64,000 nucleotides of DNA from Clostridium collagenovorans DSM 3089 (GTDB taxonomy: Bacteria; Bacillota; Clostridia; Clostridiales; Clostridiaceae). Position numbers and translations under genes: made by a program. The notes below the pieces were generated by a model that was not told the origin of the DNA, did no database searches, and worked only from the letters and a program-made list of their open reading frames with translations. Below are positions 1-7,303 of this stretch, piece after piece (within the stretch, counting starts at the first letter, position 1; the number at the start of each line of letters is the position of its first letter). The stretch is from contig NZ_FQXP01000004.1 of the NCBI RefSeq assembly GCF_900130005.1, forward strand, positions 12,703 through 76,702. The letters are read 5' to 3'.

Positions 1-2
1 GA

Positions 3-76
3 GTCGCATCCTTTACGGGTGCGTGGATTGAAATAACTTATACTTTAGCTGAATTGATTGATGGATATCGTCGCAT
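3..76 (+). CRISPR. Terminal unit of a type I-C-like CRISPR array
   Basis: Positions 3-34 are a 32-base sequence that begins GTCGCATCC and ends GCGTGGATTGAAAT, with a CGCATCC/GGGTGCG stem. This is the form of type I-C (Cascade) repeats. It is followed by a 35-base unique segment (35-69), the usual spacer length, and then by the first 7 bases of another repeat (GTCGCAT, 70-76), where the insertion element starts. The orientation (GATTGAAAT at the right) implies that the leader, the other repeats and any cas genes lie to the left, outside the window. Only one full repeat is visible, so the call rests on sequence form and spacing. Confidence 0.75.
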
Positions 77-123
77 TGATATTGTCAATATTACTTGACA
101 GTTTTTTCTCGTATAGGTTGTTA

Positions 124-875
124 CTAGGCAGCTGTATTTAGAGATTGATAGTACCTATGTCTCTTAATCATAGGAGGTAGTCCTCTATTGACAGAACAGA
201 TCCTCCTGTTGTTCCAATAACTGATGAAGTAGCGCCATATAAGAATCTTAAGTTCTTCAACAGTCATTTCTTTAGTATTATAACGTCCATACAGTAATTC
301 TTCCTTCATCCTAGCCCACATGCTTTCGCATCTTGCATTATCATGACATCTTCCACCATCACTATTCATGCTTTGCTGTATACCATATTTACTTATTACC
401 TTGCGGTATTCTTTGCTGGTGTACTGTGTACCCCTGTCAGAGTGTATAATAGCACCCTTGAGCTTTGGATATGCTTTATACGCATTATCAAGAGTATTTA
501 CACACAGTGTAGCTTTCATATTTGTATCTATTGCAAGTCCAAGAACAGCTAAATCATAGCAATCAAAAATTGCTGATACATAAAGTTTTCCATCCTTTGC
601 CTTTATTTCAGTTATATCTGTTATAGCTTTTTTTAGAGGCTCAGTTGCTTTAAAATCAAAGCTTGGTGCATACGCACTCTTCCGTAGGTATCATTATATT
701 CATCCTCAGAATGGATTTTCACCATTTCTTTAGCAAGAGACGCATACTTCCAAGGCTTATCTTTATTTATAAGGTAATTATGGAAGTCTTGACGGCTAAC
801 TTTAAGCATTCTGCAGTAAAATGCTATTTTCCCTTTAATCAGGCCATCATTAGTCTTAGTTGCTATAAAGCTCAT
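124..875 (-). pseudogene. IS3-family transposase OrfB, internally deleted and frameshifted
   Basis: The DDE integrase half of the transposase. The N-terminal piece (875-633) begins MSFIATKTNDG, reaches YGRVRMHQAL and then runs into a stop. The catalytic piece is in another frame, from about 655 to 124: DFKATEPLKKAITDITEI (first Asp), IIHSDRGTQYT (second Asp), then CHDNARCESMWARMKEE (catalytic Glu). Family members normally have about 50 residues between MHQAL and the FKATEP motif. Here the two are joined directly, so a deletion removed the linker and shifted the frame. The start overlaps the orfA stop as ATGA, as usual in IS3 elements. All three catalytic acidic residues survive, but no single intact protein can be made. 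Confidence 0.85.
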
Positions 876-1207
876 TCGCGATTTCTTGCTGACTTCAGAC
901 GGCTCGCTGCGAAAAAAGCGCTTGCTTCTTCAAGAAATTCATTTTCTTCTTTTAACCTTTTAATTTCCTTGTTCTGTTCTTTAACTTGCTTTTTCAAAGC
1001 TATAAGCTCTTCCGTAAGTGTAAGGGCACTATCAGGCGATTGAGATCCAATTCCTAAATCTAACATGCCTTCCTTGGAAGCTTTTACCCATCCATTTACT
1101 GTGCTTGGAGCAACTCCTATTTCTTTTGCTGCTTTATTAATACCAATTTCCTTGGCTAGCTTTACTGCTTGAATTTTGTAATCCTGGTCATAACGTTTTT
1201 GTGCCAT
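872..1207 (-). CDS. IS3-family transposase OrfA (helix-turn-helix)
   Basis: The DNA-binding subunit of the element. It begins MAQKRYDQDYK, has a helix-turn-helix around residues 15-45 (KLAKEIGINKAAKEIGVAPS) that recognises the IS ends, and a leucine-zipper-like helix near 70-100 (LKKQVKEQNKEIKRLKEEN) for multimerisation. ATG at 1207 is chosen because AAGGAGG (1215-1221) precedes it; the frame opens a few codons earlier. The end EEASAFFAASRLKS is the conserved OrfA terminus, where programmed -1 slippage normally joins OrfA to OrfB. With orfB broken, OrfA alone could at most bind the IS ends. Confidence 0.85.
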   Translation of the reverse strand: MAQKRYDQDYKIQAVKLAKEIGINKAAKEIGVAPSTVNGWVKASKEGMLDLGIGSQSPDSALTLTEELIALKKQVKEQNKEIKRLKEENEFLEEASAFFAASRLKSARNRE

Positions 1208-1444
1208 GATAAGCACCTCCTTATTCTCTTAATTATATTTTGACTTATACGAGAATAAGGTGTCAACTTTATTTATACAACATCAGAGTAATATCATTAG
1301 ATATTAGCGTGTACACTATTTAATAAATACAATAAGAGGATAGTTTATAAGTAAGTGTTAAAATTAAGCACCTAGAAACCATTAGCTCCAATTGGTAAAC
1401 TTAAGTAACAGTTATCAATTGGAGGTTTACTTATGTATAGATAA

Positions 1445-1549
1445 TTAGACAATGATGTTGCAGAAATATATGTAATTTATCTCTTTGATAATTTATCAAG
1501 GCTAGACATAGAAGGTAATAAAAATCTAGAAGTTCTTATGGTTTGGTAA
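1445..1549 (+). pseudogene. C-terminal remnant of a paralogue of the downstream kinase-like gene
   Basis: Thirty-four codons, open from just after a TAA at 1442-1444, ending NLSRLDIEGNKNLEVLMVW then stop. This closely matches the last residues of the 522-residue protein at 2077-3645 (NLSRIDIKDSKNLEYLMT). The DNA after the stop also matches: GATAAAATACCTGAAAA here and GATAAAATGCCTGAAAA after the intact gene. The block CAAAACTTTGACGCTTACA (1571-1589) recurs at 3764-3782. It is therefore the 3' end of a second, diverged copy whose body has been lost. Confidence 0.75.
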
Positions 1550-1616
1550 GATAAAATACCTGAAAACAGGCAAAACTTTGACGCTTACAAGACGAGTAAT
1601 CACATTACATGGTTAT

Positions 1617-1805
1617 ATGATAGGAGAATTAATTGACCTACAAAATGAAACAATTAAGACTTTGGAAGAAAGTCTATTAAGAAGAATAAAGTCAATAGTT
1701 ATAGGAGATAGAGATATGCTAAATGATAAAATAGTTATAGAATATCATGAAAAAAATGATATAGAGTATTTAAATACAAAAATTCATGTAAAGTGTTTCA
1801 TTTAA
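1617..1805 (+). CDS. Doubtful small hypothetical protein
   Basis: A 62-residue frame beginning MIGELIDLQNETIKTLEES and ending KIHVKCFI. The frame is open further upstream to a TTG at 1578, but that part lies in DNA shared with the flank of the duplicated gene. No ribosome binding site precedes either start, and no family is recognised. The composition is charged and helical. It may be the tail of a lost gene rather than an expressed protein. Confidence 0.2.
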   Translation: MIGELIDLQNETIKTLEESLLRRIKSIVIGDRDMLNDKIVIEYHEKNDIEYLNTKIHVKCFI

Positions 1806-2076
1806 AAAATACAATATTAATACTTTTATAGAATAAAAATACATAGTATAATGTGCATATATAAACTTGGATTTTCTGCCAAATCTACGTTTATATTAGG
1901 AGTAATAAGTAAGAAAAATTGATAAGCCTCCTTCATTATCAAAAGCAGTTACGATAAGATAACTATAAAAATATAATTAATTTTTGAGCTAAAATATATA
2001 GGTTGAAGAGTTATCAGAATATATCTCAATTAAATATCAATAAAGTAATAAACTATGGAAGTTAGGAGATTAAGTT

Positions 2077-3645
2077 ATGGAAACACTATATAGTAATTCA
2101 TTTTCTTATTATGATAACCTGAATTCAAGAAAAATCTTAGATAAAATAATGGAAGCAATTCTTGAAAATAATGGAGAAGAATCACAAATATATGAATTAT
2201 TAAAAAATGAGGATTTTAGAATATTGGGTCCTTATTTATATGCTTTAAAAGAAAAAGACATTGAGCTATTAGAAGCTATAAAGGATATTTGTATAAGCAA
2301 AGAAAAAAGAAAATATTTTAATCAAATCATGTTTAAAAAACAATTTCCACAAATCAATAATTTAACAAAAAAATTAGTATTTGTGGATACTATTGAAGAG
2401 GTTTTTTCTAATGGATTATCAAAGGGAGTTATTACTTTTACTTCTTCTTTAACAATACGTAAACAGTTTGAAGTGCTATTTAACGAGGTTCTAGGAGAAA
2501 TGTCCTCATTTATCAATAGTCATTATGATTTACCTGGGGTTAATTCACTTGTAAGAAGAGGATTAGTTAAATCAATTATTTTGGATAATGATTGTACAGT
2601 GGTTACAAAATGTAATAATCCAAATAAGAAAGGTAAATTTTTAAAAGAACAAAGTAATATATTATCGCTCATTAAAATATTGCATTTAGATGAGGAGGAT
2701 TCATACATTCAGTTGTCAAATAAAAAGTCTATAATGAAGGTTGTAAGACCACTTATTGTATTTGCTGATGTTGAAAGTCAAAAATTCTATTCTATGTCAA
2801 GATTTATAGATGGACATACATTAGAAGAGATTCTCCTAAATATACATGATCTTTCTCTTCGATCATCTTATCTTAATGATGTAAGAGCTATACTAGATAC
2901 ACTATATAGTAAAGGAATTCTATGGGGAGATTTGGCTCCTAGAAATATAATTATCAGAGAAAATCAAGATTCAAGAGAGTATTTTCTTTTAGACTTTGAA
3001 AAAACTGAAATACTTGATCATGTTGTAACATTATCAGAGAGAAAAAATCATTGCAGAGGTCCAATGTGTGTTGAAGAATTTGGAGCAGTTTGCTCTAGAG
3101 AAGAAATTGAAGAATGCTTCAAAGGATATTTTGTTCCAAAAGAATGGTGTACGGAGCCTGGTATACAAATAACACTACATAAACCTAAGCCAGATTTTAT
3201 AGCCATACTTGAAATAAGGGGAGAAAAAGAGCCTGATATGGCGCAATACAACAAATTAGAGCTTGAAATTATGGAGATTAGATTTCCTTTTTTTGAAGAT
3301 TCATCTAATAAAATAAAGTATCCTCTTTATACTGGCTTTAAGATAGATCATTATTTAGGGTTTGAATATGATAGAAAGATAACGCAAATATTATTAGCTG
3401 CAAAAGAACAGCAATGTTTCGTTCAAATTCTTAATATATTAGAGGATGCTATACAAAACTATGAAAATAAATTAATCGAAGGTGAGCTTTATAATATTCA
3501 CATTAACAATTTAGTAGATTTTAATGATAAATGTTTTGAATTAAACTTTATTAAGTGCATTATTAATCATTTTTATAGTTGCATTTCAAATTTATCAAGG
3601 ATAGACATAAAAGACAGTAAAAATCTAGAATATCTTATGACTTAG
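2077..3645 (+). CDS. Protein-kinase-like protein of unknown role
   Basis: 522 residues. The middle shows a kinase/aminoglycoside-phosphotransferase-type fold: a candidate ATP lysine (K178 in VVTKC), a hinge-like SMSRFIDGHTLEEIL, a catalytic loop LWGDLAPRNIII with D285 and N290, and a metal-binding LLDFEKT with D306. The catalytic Asp, Asn and Asp are all present. The usual His or Tyr before the loop Asp is Trp (W283), as in atypical kinases. The first 150 or so residues are helical and match nothing I recognise; residues 310-522 form another unassigned domain with CRGPMC and EEWC-like cysteine patches. AGGAG precedes the ATG. It stands alone, with a terminator behind it and a decayed paralogue in front. 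The substrate could be a protein, a sugar or a small molecule. Confidence 0.6.
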   Translation: METLYSNSFSYYDNLNSRKILDKIMEAILENNGEESQIYELLKNEDFRILGPYLYALKEKDIELLEAIKDICISKEKRKYFNQIMFKKQFPQINNLTKKLVFVDTIEEVFSNGLSKGVITFTSSLTIRKQFEVLFNEVLGEMSSFINSHYDLPGVNSLVRRGLVKSIILDNDCTVVTKCNNPNKKGKFLKEQSNILSLIKILHLDEEDSYIQLSNKKSIMKVVRPLIVFADVESQKFYSMSRFIDGHTLEEILLNIHDLSLRSSYLNDVRAILDTLYSKGILWGDLAPRNIIIRENQDSREYFLLDFEKTEILDHVVTLSERKNHCRGPMCVEEFGAVCSREEIEECFKGYFVPKEWCTEPGIQITLHKPKPDFIAILEIRGEKEPDMAQYNKLELEIMEIRFPFFEDSSNKIKYPLYTGFKIDHYLGFEYDRKITQILLAAKEQQCFVQILNILEDAIQNYENKLIEGELYNIHINNLVDFNDKCFELNFIKCIINHFYSCISNLSRIDIKDSKNLEYLMT

Positions 3646-3694
3646 TGAGATAAAATGCCTGAAAATATGAAAATTAAAGTAAAGAAATAAAATT

Positions 3695-3735
3695 AATCCT
3701 AGTAAAGCTATGGCATTGTCTTACTAGGATTTTTA
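3695..3735 (+). terminator. Rho-independent terminator after the kinase-like gene
   Basis: An 11-base perfect stem AATCCTAGTAA (3695-3705) / TTACTAGGATT (3721-3731) followed by TTT. It ends the kinase-like transcript. Confidence 0.8.
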
Positions 3736-3810
3736 ATACTTTTTTTGAAGATATTAAAGACGTCAAAACTTTGACGCTTACATTCTTAAACACAGAAGTT
3801 GTAAGTAATA

Positions 3811-4260
3811 TTATTTTAATATCAATTCATATATGCATTGCTTCTCTATGCCGTCATACCAACCAAAATATTCTTTAGGTACATCAATTATTTCTATTAA
3901 TTTACATCCTAAATATTCAATTATTTTTCTTGATGCTATATTTGATTCCTTGCATGATAAATTAATTGACTTCATTCCATGCTCTTTTGCTACTTGTAAA
4001 ACTATACGAGATGCATAAAGTGAATAATTATTTCCTCTAAATTTTTCATCAATTTCATAACCTATATGTCCATTATAATAGGAATGATAGTTATAACCTA
4101 TTCTAATGCTTATTTTACCAACTTTTTCATTGTATTTATTTTCATATATATCATAATAATAAAAAGGTATCATAATATCATCGCCTGGAAATTTTTCGAT
4201 TATTTTTAAGTGAACCTTATCATTAGTTAATTCATCAAATTTCTCCTTAAATTCAAACAT
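3811..4260 (-). CDS. GNAT-family N-acetyltransferase
   Basis: 149 residues with the GNAT core. The central strand and acetyl-CoA loop read IGYEIDEKFRGNNYSLYAS, a variant of the R/Q-x-x-G-x-G/A pyrophosphate loop, with a following helix (RIVLQVAKEHGM). The C-terminal half (NLSCKESNIASRKIIEYLGCKL) is the typical Asn...Ser-x-x-x-x-x-x-x-x-G end of the fold. It would transfer acetyl from acetyl-CoA to an amine; the substrate cannot be read. It is convergent with the kinase-like gene and reads away from the efflux gene. AAGGAGAATATC precedes the ATG. Confidence 0.75.
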   Translation of the reverse strand: MFEFKEKFDELTNDKVHLKIIEKFPGDDIMIPFYYYDIYENKYNEKVGKISIRIGYNYHSYYNGHIGYEIDEKFRGNNYSLYASRIVLQVAKEHGMKSINLSCKESNIASRKIIEYLGCKLIEIIDVPKEYFGWYDGIEKQCIYELILK

Positions 4261-4357
4261 GATATTCTCCTTTACACTTTAATTACTAGTTGACACTCTA
4301 ATATTATTGTAAATTATTATATGTATATTATAACTAAAATTTTGAAATAAATATAAT

Positions 4358-4477
4358 ATGTTTAGTAAATATCTATTCAATGTAGTTAAAGAGTTGCTCC
4401 AACTAAGAATTATTAAGCGTGGTTTTGAAAAATCACCAGTAATAGAAAATTTCCTTGAAAATATTTTTGCAAATTAG
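4358..4477 (+). CDS. Small orphan ORF, possible gene remnant
   Basis: A 39-codon frame beginning MFSKYLFNVVKELLQLR and ending VIENFLENIFAN. It lies immediately before the efflux-pump promoter and has no good ribosome binding site. The amphipathic helical composition resembles the tail of a small regulator, but no family is recognised. It may be the surviving end of a deleted gene. Confidence 0.25.
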   Translation: MFSKYLFNVVKELLQLRIIKRGFEKSPVIENFLENIFAN

Positions 4478-4478
4478 G

Positions 4479-4509
4479 TTGACTCTATAGTTACTATAGA
4501 GTTTATAAT
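4479..4509 (+). promoter_or_regulatory. MerR-type promoter/operator of the MATE pump
   Basis: The -35 TTGACT (4479-4484) and -10 TATAAT (4504-4509) are separated by 19 bases instead of 17. A perfect 10-base inverted repeat with a one-base centre, ACTCTATAGT-T-ACTATAGAGT (4482-4502), fills the spacer. This is the diagnostic layout of MerR-activated promoters, where the regulator twists the DNA to realign the two boxes. Confidence 0.9.
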
Positions 4510-4545
4510 AAAGCTTGTCGAATTTTTGAAGCAGGGGGTTTAATA

Positions 4546-5850
4546 ATGGTAAAACAATTTTTAAAATATGCCGTTCCATCTGCCTTAGCAATGTTTGTTT
4601 CCTCTTTATATACAGTTATTGATGGAATATTTGTAGGGCAAGGTGTTGGAAGTTCAGCCTTAGCTGCAGTAAATATAGTGTTGCCATTTACAGTAATGTT
4701 ATTTGGTATGGCTAGTATGCTTGCAGTTGGTGGTGGTGCTTTAGTATCTAAAAATGTAGGTGCTGGAGACGTAGATAAAGCTATAAATATATTTAGACAA
4801 GTGTTTAAATTTCTTTTAATTATAAGTGGTATTATAACAGTAATATGTGTAGTATTTACAGGCCCAATTGTAAAACTACTAGGATCTACAGAGAATTTAC
4901 ATGAATTGGCTGTAGAGTATCTTAGATATTACGGTATATTTTGTATACCTAACTTAATCGGTATAGTACTTAATAGTTTTGTTAGAAATGATAATAAACC
5001 TAAGTTAGCTATGGTATCAACAATAGCTGGTGCTGTAACGAATATTATATTAGACTATCTATTTATCTTTACATTTGGTTTAGGAATAAAGGGAGCAGCT
5101 ATAGCAACAGGATTAGGACAAATAATAACAGTTGTTATATTATTACCTCACTTCATTCAGAAAAAAGGTAACTTAAGCTTTGGAAATGTAAAATTAGAAA
5201 AAGAAAGTATTAAGGAATTTTGCGTAATAGGAATTCCATCATTTCTTTCACAGGCTAGCTTTTCAGTTATAGTATTACTTCATAACTTAACATTAGCTAG
5301 ATTTGTAGGAGAAATAGGAATATCAGCTTATAGCATAATAAACTATATAACTACTAACGCATACATGGTTTTATTAGGCTTAACTTTTGGAGCTCAACCA
5401 TTAATAAGCTTTAATTTTGGTAAAAAAGATGAGAAAAAGATGCTTGGTTATTATAAGATAAATTGTATATCATCAATTCTAGTAACAGCAGCCTTTACAT
5501 TTGTATGTTACGTATTTGGTAGAGAGTTAATAGGTATATTTACTAACGATGCTAGTATTGTAGAGTTAACTTATACTGGGCTAAGAATAGCAATCTTAGG
5601 TTACTTTATAGCAGGATTAAACTTAAATACAGTTGTATATTATCAAGCTATTGAGATGCCAAGATTCTCAAATATGATTTGTATATTCAGATCAGTTGTA
5701 TTCTTGCCAGTATGTTTAATTATATTAGCTAAGTTATTTGGTATAACAGGAATATGGGCTGGAGTATTAAGTGCTGAGGTTGTAACTCTTATAGTTATGT
5801 TATTTATAGCAAATATAAGAAGTTGTACTACAAAAGCTATAGGAGAGTAG
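4546..5850 (+). CDS. MATE-family multidrug efflux transporter
   Basis: 434 residues, about 12 predicted membrane helices. The start (MVKQFLKYAVPSALAMFVSS, then YTVIDGIFVGQGVG) is typical of the MepA-like branch of MATE pumps, which expel cationic drugs and dyes in exchange for Na+ or H+. A repeat of the same kind is seen in the second half (FGAQPLISFNFG), as expected for two 6-helix bundles. The length is normal for the family. AGGGGGTTTAATA precedes the ATG. It is transcribed alone from the MerR-type promoter just upstream, and a terminator follows. The MerR regulator 290 bases downstream is the probable activator. Confidence 0.9.
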   Translation: MVKQFLKYAVPSALAMFVSSLYTVIDGIFVGQGVGSSALAAVNIVLPFTVMLFGMASMLAVGGGALVSKNVGAGDVDKAINIFRQVFKFLLIISGIITVICVVFTGPIVKLLGSTENLHELAVEYLRYYGIFCIPNLIGIVLNSFVRNDNKPKLAMVSTIAGAVTNIILDYLFIFTFGLGIKGAAIATGLGQIITVVILLPHFIQKKGNLSFGNVKLEKESIKEFCVIGIPSFLSQASFSVIVLLHNLTLARFVGEIGISAYSIINYITTNAYMVLLGLTFGAQPLISFNFGKKDEKKMLGYYKINCISSILVTAAFTFVCYVFGRELIGIFTNDASIVELTYTGLRIAILGYFIAGLNLNTVVYYQAIEMPRFSNMICIFRSVVFLPVCLIILAKLFGITGIWAGVLSAEVVTLIVMLFIANIRSCTTKAIGE

Positions 5851-5901
5851 TAATTAGATAAATAATAAGTATAAAATTTTATAAAGTATTTAAAATATAT
5901 A

Positions 5902-5950
5902 AATACTGTTATATGTAGGAAATCCTTCTATGTACAACAGTATTTTATTT
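5902..5950 (+). terminator. Terminator after the MATE gene
   Basis: Stem AATACTGTT (5902-5910) / AACAGTATT (5936-5944), with internal extension and a following TTATTTTA tail. Confidence 0.7.
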
Positions 5951-6141
5951 TATAATTTTTATAAGCTAAACTTTGTTACATTATATTTTTTTATGGTATT
6001 ATATAATGTGAAATTAAAAAAAGAGTAAAAATTATATGCTAAAATTTGAGTAATAAAAAATTAAAATATTTTGGAACAGTTATTTATAAGGTATAAAAAA
6101 TATGATTAATTCTTATAGGTGAAGAGTAAAGAGGTGATAAA

Positions 6142-6966
6142 TTGAGTAAATATATTTCCATTGGAGAGATGTCAAAGTTAAGTAATATTTCTATTCAAAC
6201 TTTAAGGCACTATGACAAAATAGGTTTGCTAAGACCTACTTATACAAATGAAAAAACAGGATACAGGTATTACTCAATAAAGCATTTTATTGCTATTGAT
6301 TTAATAAAGCAGTGTAAGGCTATGGGATTATCTCTAGATGAGATAAAAGAACTCATAGGCAATTATACATCTCTAGAATCTGTAATAAGTATTTTGAGTA
6401 AACAAGAAAAAGTAATAGATGAAAAAATAAGAGAATTAAGTAATATAAAAAATAATATAAGCTATCTTGAAAATAGAATAAAGGATTCCTTAAATAAAGG
6501 GTTCAATGAGGTTTTCATAAAACATAATAAAGAAAGAAATTATATAAAATATAACTATGGTTCTAGGTTTACAGATGAATTTGAAATGAACTTGAGAAAA
6601 GCTTTGCTTGATATGGAGAAAAAGTATAGTAGCTTTATATCTGAGCTAGCCTTTGTAACCTCTTATAGCCAAGTTAAAAATGGTGAAGAATTAAAATACG
6701 ATAGTTTACTTCTTAACATAATAAAGGATACTCCGCATAATGAAAAAAATGTAGTAACTTTACCTGAAGGGGATTATCTTACTTTATATTTTGATGATAG
6801 TTATGAAGAGAATAGAAAGTATTTCAATATAATTATGGATTATATTGAGCAACATAATATAGAGGTTCAAGGAGATTTTTACGAAGTATACATAATGACT
6901 AGAGTGGGAAATGATGGTAAAGATAAATCCCTAGCTCAAGTAGAAATATTAATTAAAAACACTTAA
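6142..6966 (+). CDS. MerR-family transcriptional activator, BmrR-like
   Basis: 274 residues. The N-terminal winged helix is the MerR signature: YISIGEMSKLSNISIQTLRH, then YDKIGLLRP and TGYRYYS. A coiled-coil dimer helix follows (about 75-115), then a C-terminal effector domain of GyrI/BmrR type (about 120-274), which in relatives binds cationic hydrophobic drugs. TTG is used as start, with GAGGTGAT in front. The most likely target is the 19-base-spacer promoter of the MATE gene at 4479-4509, giving drug-induced efflux. No such operator is seen in front of its own gene. Confidence 0.88.
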   Translation: MSKYISIGEMSKLSNISIQTLRHYDKIGLLRPTYTNEKTGYRYYSIKHFIAIDLIKQCKAMGLSLDEIKELIGNYTSLESVISILSKQEKVIDEKIRELSNIKNNISYLENRIKDSLNKGFNEVFIKHNKERNYIKYNYGSRFTDEFEMNLRKALLDMEKKYSSFISELAFVTSYSQVKNGEELKYDSLLLNIIKDTPHNEKNVVTLPEGDYLTLYFDDSYEENRKYFNIIMDYIEQHNIEVQGDFYEVYIMTRVGNDGKDKSLAQVEILIKNT

Positions 6967-7303
6967 AAGAACTATATATAAGTTTCAACTAATTATCTAC
7001 CTTAAGAATTTATTTAGTAAGTTAGATAAAACTAAAAATAATTGCAAATCTTGAGAAAAATTCTGCTGAAAACTAGATATTTTAGGTTTTTAAAATATAC
7101 AAAGTAGGAAACTATACAGAAATATAAAGAGTTCATATAAAAATAAAAGACTATAACTTTAAAAATAATTTGAAGGTATAGTCTTTTGTGCTTGAAATAA
7201 TAAGAAAAACTAGGAATTTATTATATTTTATTGTATTATATAATGGAATGATTAGGTTTTACCATAAGGTTTAAGGTCAAAACTATATTAGGAGGGGATT
7301 TTC
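6967..7303. other. Intergenic region with terminator
   Basis: AT-rich 337 bases. Apart from the terminator hairpin at 7145-7190 and a TATAAT at 7239-7244 that may serve the next gene, nothing is recognised here. Confidence 0.6.
7145..7190 (+). terminator. Terminator after the MerR gene
   Basis: Perfect 11-base stem AAAAGACTATA (7145-7155) / TATAGTCTTTT (7177-7187), ending in a T run. Confidence 0.75.

Larger units (their letters stand above)
77..1285 (-). mobile_element. Defective IS3-family (IS150-like) insertion sequence
   Basis: Two transposase frames on the minus strand lie between imperfect terminal inverted repeats of about 38-40 bases. The left end contains CTTGACAGTTTTTTCTCGTA and the right end, read inward, GTTGACACCTTATTCTCGTA. 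If the ends are the conventional TGT...ACA, the element is 83-1279; TGA...TCA gives 77-1285. No target-site duplication is visible. The element sits directly on a broken CRISPR repeat and no repeat remnant follows on the right. OrfB has lost about 50 codons and its frame, so the copy should be unable to move by itself. Confidence 0.85.
1286..2076. other. Accessory debris between the IS and the kinase-like gene
   Basis: A 790-base stretch with no convincing intact gene. It contains an inverted pair TCCAATTG/CAATTGGA near 1386-1424, a remnant of a paralogue of the downstream gene (1445-1549) followed by matching 3' flank to about 1589, a doubtful small frame (1617-1805), and a hairpin of about 36 bases at 1859-1894 (TATAAAC...GTTTATA) without a following T run. 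The pattern suggests duplication and decay. Confidence 0.6.

Noticed and set aside
343..559. Two overlapping plus-strand frames opposite the transposase
   Set aside because: They are antisense shadows of the conserved DDE domain and have no ribosome binding site.
77..1285. Target-site duplication of the insertion sequence
   Set aside because: No matching 3-5 base direct repeat at either candidate pair of ends.
1386..1424. Inverted pair TCCAATTG/CAATTGGA as a terminator or attachment site
   Set aside because: Short stem with a long loop, no T run, no second copy in the window.
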